Source: Acidaminococcus sp050873445 (lineage in GTDB: Bacteria; Bacillota; Negativicutes; Acidaminococcales; Acidaminococcaceae). From it: a stretch of 24,599 nucleotides of DNA. Positions 21,120-24,599 of the stretch are shown here, piece after piece. How positions within the stretch are numbered: the first letter of the stretch is position 1; the number at the start of each line of letters is the position of its first letter. The notes beneath the pieces were generated by a model. It searched no databases and was not told the origin of the DNA. It saw nothing but the letters and a program-made list of their open reading frames with translations. Location: contig NZ_JBNMIU010000033.1 in assembly GCF_050873445.1 (NCBI RefSeq), forward strand, positions 1-24,599, given 5' to 3'. The position numbers and the translations under genes are program-made.

Positions 21120-21464
21120 ATGGCAACGCATGAAGAATTGGTTTCTGAAGTGAAAAATCTGGCAGCCGCTCCCAGTGTATACAGCGGTTTGAAAGATCTG
21201 GCTGAAAAATGGCTTGCTGCCGACGGCACCGCTGCCCAGGCAAACCTGACTGCCCTGCTGCGGGCTGCCCTGAAAGAAGATGTCTGCACCATCGACCAGG
21301 TGCTGCCTTTCTTTGCCTCCGATGCAGCTAAGAAAGCTTTCGGGGAAGAACAGGCCGCCAAGATGCTGGCCCAGGGCCAGAAGGTGAAAGCCGAAGGCGG
21401 TAAATACTGTTTCTGCCCGGCCTGCACCGCCGGTGCCAAGATCCTGGAGATGCTGGGTGAATAA
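21120..21464 (+). CDS. Small conserved protein with C-terminal CxCxxC (family sometimes labelled 'Hsp90')
   Basis: 114 residues, mostly helical and acidic, ending in KYCFCPACTAGAKIL: Cys97, Cys99 and Cys102 form CxCxxC, and Cys56 is separate. It resembles a family of about 110-residue Firmicutes proteins ending in CDCPAC that databases often call 'molecular chaperone Hsp90'. The label is almost certainly a propagated error, since no GHKL ATPase domain is present. The Cys cluster could bind zinc or an Fe-S cluster, or be redox-active. AGGAGG lies nine bases before the ATG. It is a single-gene unit between a divergent promoter and a strong terminator. Confidence 0.78.
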   Translation: MATHEELVSEVKNLAAAPSVYSGLKDLAEKWLAADGTAAQANLTALLRAALKEDVCTIDQVLPFFASDAAKKAFGEEQAAKMLAQGQKVKAEGGKYCFCPACTAGAKILEMLGE

Positions 21465-21472
21465 GGGAAAAA

Positions 21473-21508
21473 AATAGAGCGCCGCGGCTGCGGCGCTCTA
21501 TTTTTTTT
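21473..21508. terminator. Bidirectional terminator (114-residue protein gene / fumC)
   Basis: AGAGCGCCGC (21476-21485) and GCGGCGCTCT (21490-21499) form a G+C-rich perfect stem with GGCT loop, extended by A-T pairs and flanked by A8-like and T8 runs, so it ends both convergent genes. Confidence 0.95.
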
Positions 21509-22883
21509 ATACCATTTTTTCCGGATGGAATACCTTATCGAATTCGTTCTCTTCCATAAAGCCCAGCTTCAATACGGCTTCTTTCAGGGAAATCTGATCC
21601 TTGAAAGCCAGTTTGGCCACCTGGGCACACTTGTCATAGCCGATGTACGGGCTCAGGGCCGTCACCAGCATCAGGGAATGGTGCAGGTTGTAGTCCATTT
21701 TCTCCTTGTTGGCCTTGATGCCCACCACGCAGTTCTTCCGGAAGGATTCCATCACATCCCCCAGCAGCCGTACACTCTGCAGGAAATTGTAGATGGTCAC
21801 CGGCAGGAACACGTTCAGCTGGAAATTCCCCTGGGAAGCCGCAAAACCAATGGCCGCATCATTGCCCATGACCTGCACAGCCACCATGGTCACCGCTTCG
21901 CACTGGGTCGGGTTCACTTTGCCCGGCATGATGGAGGAACCCGGTTCGTTGGCCGGAATGGTGATTTCACCCAGCCCGTCCCGGGGCCCGGAAGCCAGCC
22001 ACCGTACGTCGTTGGCCATCTTCATCAGGTTGGCCGCCAGGGCCTTCAGAGCACCATGGGCAAACACCATATCATCCAGGCTGGTAAGCGCATGGAATTT
22101 GTTGGACGCCGTCACAAAAGGGAACCCGGTGTTCTTGGCAATAAACCCGGCCACCTTTTTGTCGAATCCTTTGGGCGCATTCAGCCCGGTCCCTACAGCC
22201 GTACCGCCCAGAGCCAGTTCCAGCAGCCCCTTTTCCGCGGCTTTCAGCTCCTGCCGGTTCCGTTCCAGCATGGTCCGCCAGCCGGAGATCTCCTGAGAAA
22301 AGGCCACCGGCACCGCATCCTGCAAATGGGTCCGTCCCGTAGTCACAATGCCCTTGTTGGCTTTCTCCAGTTTCTTAAAGGCATCCACCAGATCGTCCAG
22401 GTGGGGCAGCAGACGCTTTTCGATTTCCCACACAGCAGCGATATGCATGGCCGTAGGGAAGGTATCATTGGAACTCTGGGACATGTTCACATGATCATTG
22501 GGATGCAGCAGGGCTTCCCCGGCCAGTTCGTTGCCCCGGTGGGCGATGACCTCGTTCACGTTCATGTTGCTCTGGGTGCCGCTGCCCGTCTGCCACACCG
22601 CCAGCGGGAAGTTCCCGTCCAGTTTGCCCTTCAGGATCTCATCACATACCTTGCCGATGACCTGACACCGTTTCTTGTCCAGTTTGTCCAGGTCCTGGTT
22701 GGCCTGGGCAGCACTCTTCTTCAGATAGGCAAAGGCCCGGATCACTTCCATGGGCATCTTTTCCGTACCGATTTTAAAGTTTTCGAAGCTCCGCTCCGAC
22801 TGGGCTCCCCAGTATTTATCCGCCGGCACCTTGATTTCACCCATGGAGTCATGTTCCATGCGCCATTCTTCTTTTTTCGCCAT
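21507..22883 (-). CDS. fumC: Fumarate hydratase, class II
   Basis: Interconverts fumarate and malate; iron-free cytoplasmic tetramer. 458 residues, normal length. The catalytic His186 in TTGRTHLQDAVP and the flexible SS-loop GSSIMPGKVN (315-324, Ser317) are intact. SGTQSNMNVNEV (101-112) and MSQSSNDTFP (134-143) mark the active site of the aspartase/fumarase superfamily, and the SS-loop context favours fumarase over aspartase. The ATG at 22883 follows GGGGGAG; the GTG at 22898 is upstream of that site. It has its own promoter and shares a bidirectional terminator. Confidence 0.95.
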   Translation of the reverse strand: MAKKEEWRMEHDSMGEIKVPADKYWGAQSERSFENFKIGTEKMPMEVIRAFAYLKKSAAQANQDLDKLDKKRCQVIGKVCDEILKGKLDGNFPLAVWQTGSGTQSNMNVNEVIAHRGNELAGEALLHPNDHVNMSQSSNDTFPTAMHIAAVWEIEKRLLPHLDDLVDAFKKLEKANKGIVTTGRTHLQDAVPVAFSQEISGWRTMLERNRQELKAAEKGLLELALGGTAVGTGLNAPKGFDKKVAGFIAKNTGFPFVTASNKFHALTSLDDMVFAHGALKALAANLMKMANDVRWLASGPRDGLGEITIPANEPGSSIMPGKVNPTQCEAVTMVAVQVMGNDAAIGFAASQGNFQLNVFLPVTIYNFLQSVRLLGDVMESFRKNCVVGIKANKEKMDYNLHHSLMLVTALSPYIGYDKCAQVAKLAFKDQISLKEAVLKLGFMEENEFDKVFHPEKMV

Positions 22884-22916
22884 GCTGCTCCCCCTCACTT
22901 TATAGTAGATACCAGA

Positions 22917-22945
22917 ATTATTTCATAGGGACGGTCGTTTGTCAA
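22917..22945 (-). promoter_or_regulatory. fumC promoter
   Basis: TTGACA (22945-22940), 17 bases, AATAAT (22922-22917), 33 bases before the ATG. Confidence 0.75.
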
Positions 22946-22958
22946 ACATCGCCTGCTA

Positions 22959-22997
22959 TAAAAAAAAACGCCCCTGCAAGCCACAGGGACGTTTTAT
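22959..22997 (-). terminator. Terminator of tRNA-Lys
   Basis: AAAACGTCCCTG pairs with CAGGGGCGTTTT (one G-U), followed by a long T run on the minus strand, starting about ten bases after the tRNA 3' end. Confidence 0.9.
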
Positions 22998-23004
22998 TTT
23001 TAAT

Positions 23005-23080
23005 TGGTGATCCACCCGGGATTCGAACCCGGGACACCCTGATTAAAAGTCAGGTGCTCTACCATCTGAGCTAGTGAATC
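23005..23080 (-). tRNA. tRNA-Lys (anticodon UUU)
   Basis: 76 bases with encoded CCA. Acceptor arms GATTCAC / GTGGATC pair with one G-U; the anticodon arm CCTGA-CTTTTAA-TCAGG gives UUU; the T arm is CCCGG-GTTCGAA-CCCGG-type. It is a single tRNA gene with its own promoter and terminator. Confidence 0.97.
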
Positions 23081-23099
23081 ATTGCGTTACAGCTTAATT

Positions 23100-23129
23100 A
23101 TTGTAACAGGAATAACTGGTTTTTGTCAA
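23100..23129 (-). promoter_or_regulatory. tRNA-Lys promoter
   Basis: TTGACA (23129-23124), 18 bases, TACAAT (23105-23100), 20 bases upstream of the tRNA 5' end. It starts nine bases after the stop of the GltD-like gene. Confidence 0.75.
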
Positions 23130-23137
23130 GGCCTTTT

Positions 23138-24355
23138 TCACAATTTCTGCATATAGGCATCCATTTCATCAGCAATCTTCTTGGAATACTCCACAGCATG
23201 GACCACAGTCTTGGCTCCGGTTACTACATCCCCGGAGGCAAAGACCCCCGGCAGCGTGGTTTCCCCGTCTTCCGTGACTTTCAGATTGCCACGGTCATTC
23301 AATTCCAGGCCTTTGTTGTGTTCCACCAGGCGGTGCTTGGGAACCTGGGAAACGGCGATGATGACGCTGTCCACCGGGAACAGTCTGGCCGTATCCTCCA
23401 GCACCTTTACATGGCCGTCCATGACTTCCGTGTCCGCTACCATGGGGCCTTCATCCCTGATGGCCACAGCTGTCTTGCGGAACTGGTATTTCACTCCGTC
23501 CAGCAGGGAATATTCATACTCATCCGGAGATGCTGATACTTTATCCCGACGCACGAATACCGTCACATTCTTGCAGCCGTGGCGCACCGCCGTCCGGGCC
23601 ACATCCATGGCAGAGTTGCCGGAACCGAAGATGGCCACGCTCTGCCCCAGATCAACGGAATCCGGATTGTTCAGGTAACTGACAGCATAATGCACATTGC
23701 CGAAGGTTTCCCCAGGGATCATCATCCGTTTCGGTCGCCAGGCCCCGGTGCCGATGAATACGGATCGATATCCGTCCTTGAACAGGTCGCTCAAGGTCAC
23801 ATTCCCTCCGATGGTAAAGTTGAAGCGGAATTTGATGCCCATTTTCTTCATCAGGACTTCGTACCGGTCCAGGATGTACCGGGGCAGCCGGAAATCAGGG
23901 ATGCCATAGCGCATGGTGCCCCCTGCCTTGTCCCGGGAGTCGAAGATGGTGATATCATAGCCCCGTCTGGTCAGGATGATGGCAATGGTAATGCCTGCAG
24001 GGCCGGCGCCGATGATGGCTACTTTTTTCCCGTTCCGGGGTGCCATATCAATCTTCAGCCGGTCGAAGCAGGAATCGGAAATATAGCGTTCGATGGCAGA
24101 AATGTGCACCGGGGCACCTTTGATCCCCCGTACACAGTGACCTTCGCACTGTGCAGCATGGTTACAAACCAGGCTGCACACTACGGACAGCGGGTTGTTG
24201 TCAAACAGCATCTGGGCCGCTTCCATCAATTTATTTTCTTTGAACAGCCGGATCATTTCCGGCACGTTGGTATGGATCGGGCACCCCAGGTTCTGGCAGC
24301 GGGGCACTTTGCACTGGAGACACCGATTCGCTTCTTCTAATTCATGGATGGACAT
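23138..24355 (-). CDS. GltD-like Fe-S/FAD NAD(P)-dependent oxidoreductase
   Basis: 405 residues. It resembles the small subunit of glutamate synthase and NfnB-type flavoproteins: an N-terminal ferredoxin-like part with two four-cysteine sets (Cys12, 15, 20, 25 and Cys60, 64, 70, 74), an FAD-binding GAGPAG (116-121), an NAD(P)-binding GSGNSA (244-249), and a closing FAD motif ASGDVV. It is shorter than typical GltD (about 460-490), with the N terminus cut close to the first cysteine. No gltB-like large subunit or ferredoxin reductase partner is adjacent, so it may work alone or with a partner elsewhere. The ATG at 24355 follows GAGGTAGG. It is monocistronic. Confidence 0.88.
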   Translation of the reverse strand: MSIHELEEANRCLQCKVPRCQNLGCPIHTNVPEMIRLFKENKLMEAAQMLFDNNPLSVVCSLVCNHAAQCEGHCVRGIKGAPVHISAIERYISDSCFDRLKIDMAPRNGKKVAIIGAGPAGITIAIILTRRGYDITIFDSRDKAGGTMRYGIPDFRLPRYILDRYEVLMKKMGIKFRFNFTIGGNVTLSDLFKDGYRSVFIGTGAWRPKRMMIPGETFGNVHYAVSYLNNPDSVDLGQSVAIFGSGNSAMDVARTAVRHGCKNVTVFVRRDKVSASPDEYEYSLLDGVKYQFRKTAVAIRDEGPMVADTEVMDGHVKVLEDTARLFPVDSVIIAVSQVPKHRLVEHNKGLELNDRGNLKVTEDGETTLPGVFASGDVVTGAKTVVHAVEYSKKIADEMDAYMQKL

Positions 24356-24400
24356 GTTCCTACCTCATCATTCCAAAGGATATTTTCAGGATTTCTTTAT

Positions 24401-24430
24401 AGTGTATATGCCGAAAGTCAGGCCTGTCAA
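24401..24430 (-). promoter_or_regulatory. Promoter of the GltD-like gene
   Basis: TTGACA (24430-24425), 18 bases, TACACT (24406-24401), about 45 bases before the ATG. Confidence 0.7.
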
Positions 24431-24462
24431 GTACAGCAGCAACGAAAACAGGCGACTATATA

Positions 24463-24499
24463 CAAAAAGGAAGAGCACCGCGAATGCGATGCTCTTCCT
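24463..24499 (-). terminator. Terminator of the rRNA operon
   Basis: AGGAAGAGCATCGC (24499-24486) pairs with GCGGTGCTCTTCCT (24481-24468) over 14 positions (one G-U), followed by TTTTTG. It follows the 5S rRNA directly. Confidence 0.93.
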
Positions 24500-24503
24500 G
24501 GCT

Positions 24504-24599
24504 TAACCGGCAGCTCCCTATCCTCCCGGAGCGTTTCCACTCGAGTACTTTCGGCGTATAAGGGCTTAACTGCTGTGTTCGGCATGGGAACAGGTGGAT
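24504..24599 (-). rRNA. rrf: 5S ribosomal RNA, 3' part
   Basis: The minus strand reads CCACCTGTTCCCATGCCGAA, then ACACAGCAGTTAAGCCC and a closing GGGAGGATAGGGAGCTGCCGG, which is the conserved loop B/C and 3' portion of bacterial 5S rRNA. The 5' end and the rest of the rRNA operon lie beyond the right edge. The exact 3' end is accurate to a few bases. Confidence 0.93.

Overview
The window (about 55% G+C by eye) looks like a chromosomal segment of a Negativicutes bacterium, most likely Acidaminococcus or a close relative. The reasons are Firmicutes-type signals (a T-box leader, a CIRCE/HrcA site, strong AGGAGG ribosome binding sites, T-rich hairpin terminators), a moderately high G+C content, and genes typical of an amino-acid-fermenting anaerobe (AspT-like exchanger, ThrE exporter, PepT, class II fumarase, a glutamate-synthase-like flavoprotein). 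The genus is inferred, not proven. I see no prophage, insertion sequence, integron or CRISPR array.

Left part (1-5300): a half-length AspT/YidE-type transporter, possibly followed off the left edge by its second half; serA preceded by a T-box leader whose specifier reads UCC (serine); rmuC; and a divergent TetR regulator followed by a structured, terminator-ended stretch that may be a small RNA. Next come a TIGR04076-family protein (5296-5688) and, convergent with it, a ThrE-type threonine/serine exporter.

Middle (7400-13400): a two-gene metal-transport unit on the minus strand, made of a 97-residue membrane-anchored protein resembling mycobacterial PacL/DUF1490 scaffolds and a P1B-type ATPase without an N-terminal CxxC. 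It has a leader of about 200 nt with competing hairpins. Divergent from it is a solitary DinJ/RelB-type antitoxin with a perfect consensus promoter and an operator-like palindrome. A DUF4143-type ATPase and pepT follow.

Right part (13367-24599): tex; a complete ECF transporter operon in the order S, ATPase, ATPase, T, with overlapping genes and its own promoter, downstream of a TetR gene; an Hsp20 chaperone behind a CIRCE element; a secreted C39-like protein; a 114-residue protein ending in a CxCxxC motif; fumC; tRNA-Lys(UUU); a GltD-like Fe-S/FAD oxidoreductase; and the 3' part of a 5S rRNA whose operon continues off the right edge.

Nearly every transcription unit ends in a clear hairpin. 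At least five of these hairpins share a TGTGA...TCACA core and look like one dispersed family. The items most worth following up are the PacL-like/P1B-ATPase pair with its leader, the possible ncRNA at 5066-5219, the orphan antitoxin, and the split AspT-type transporter.
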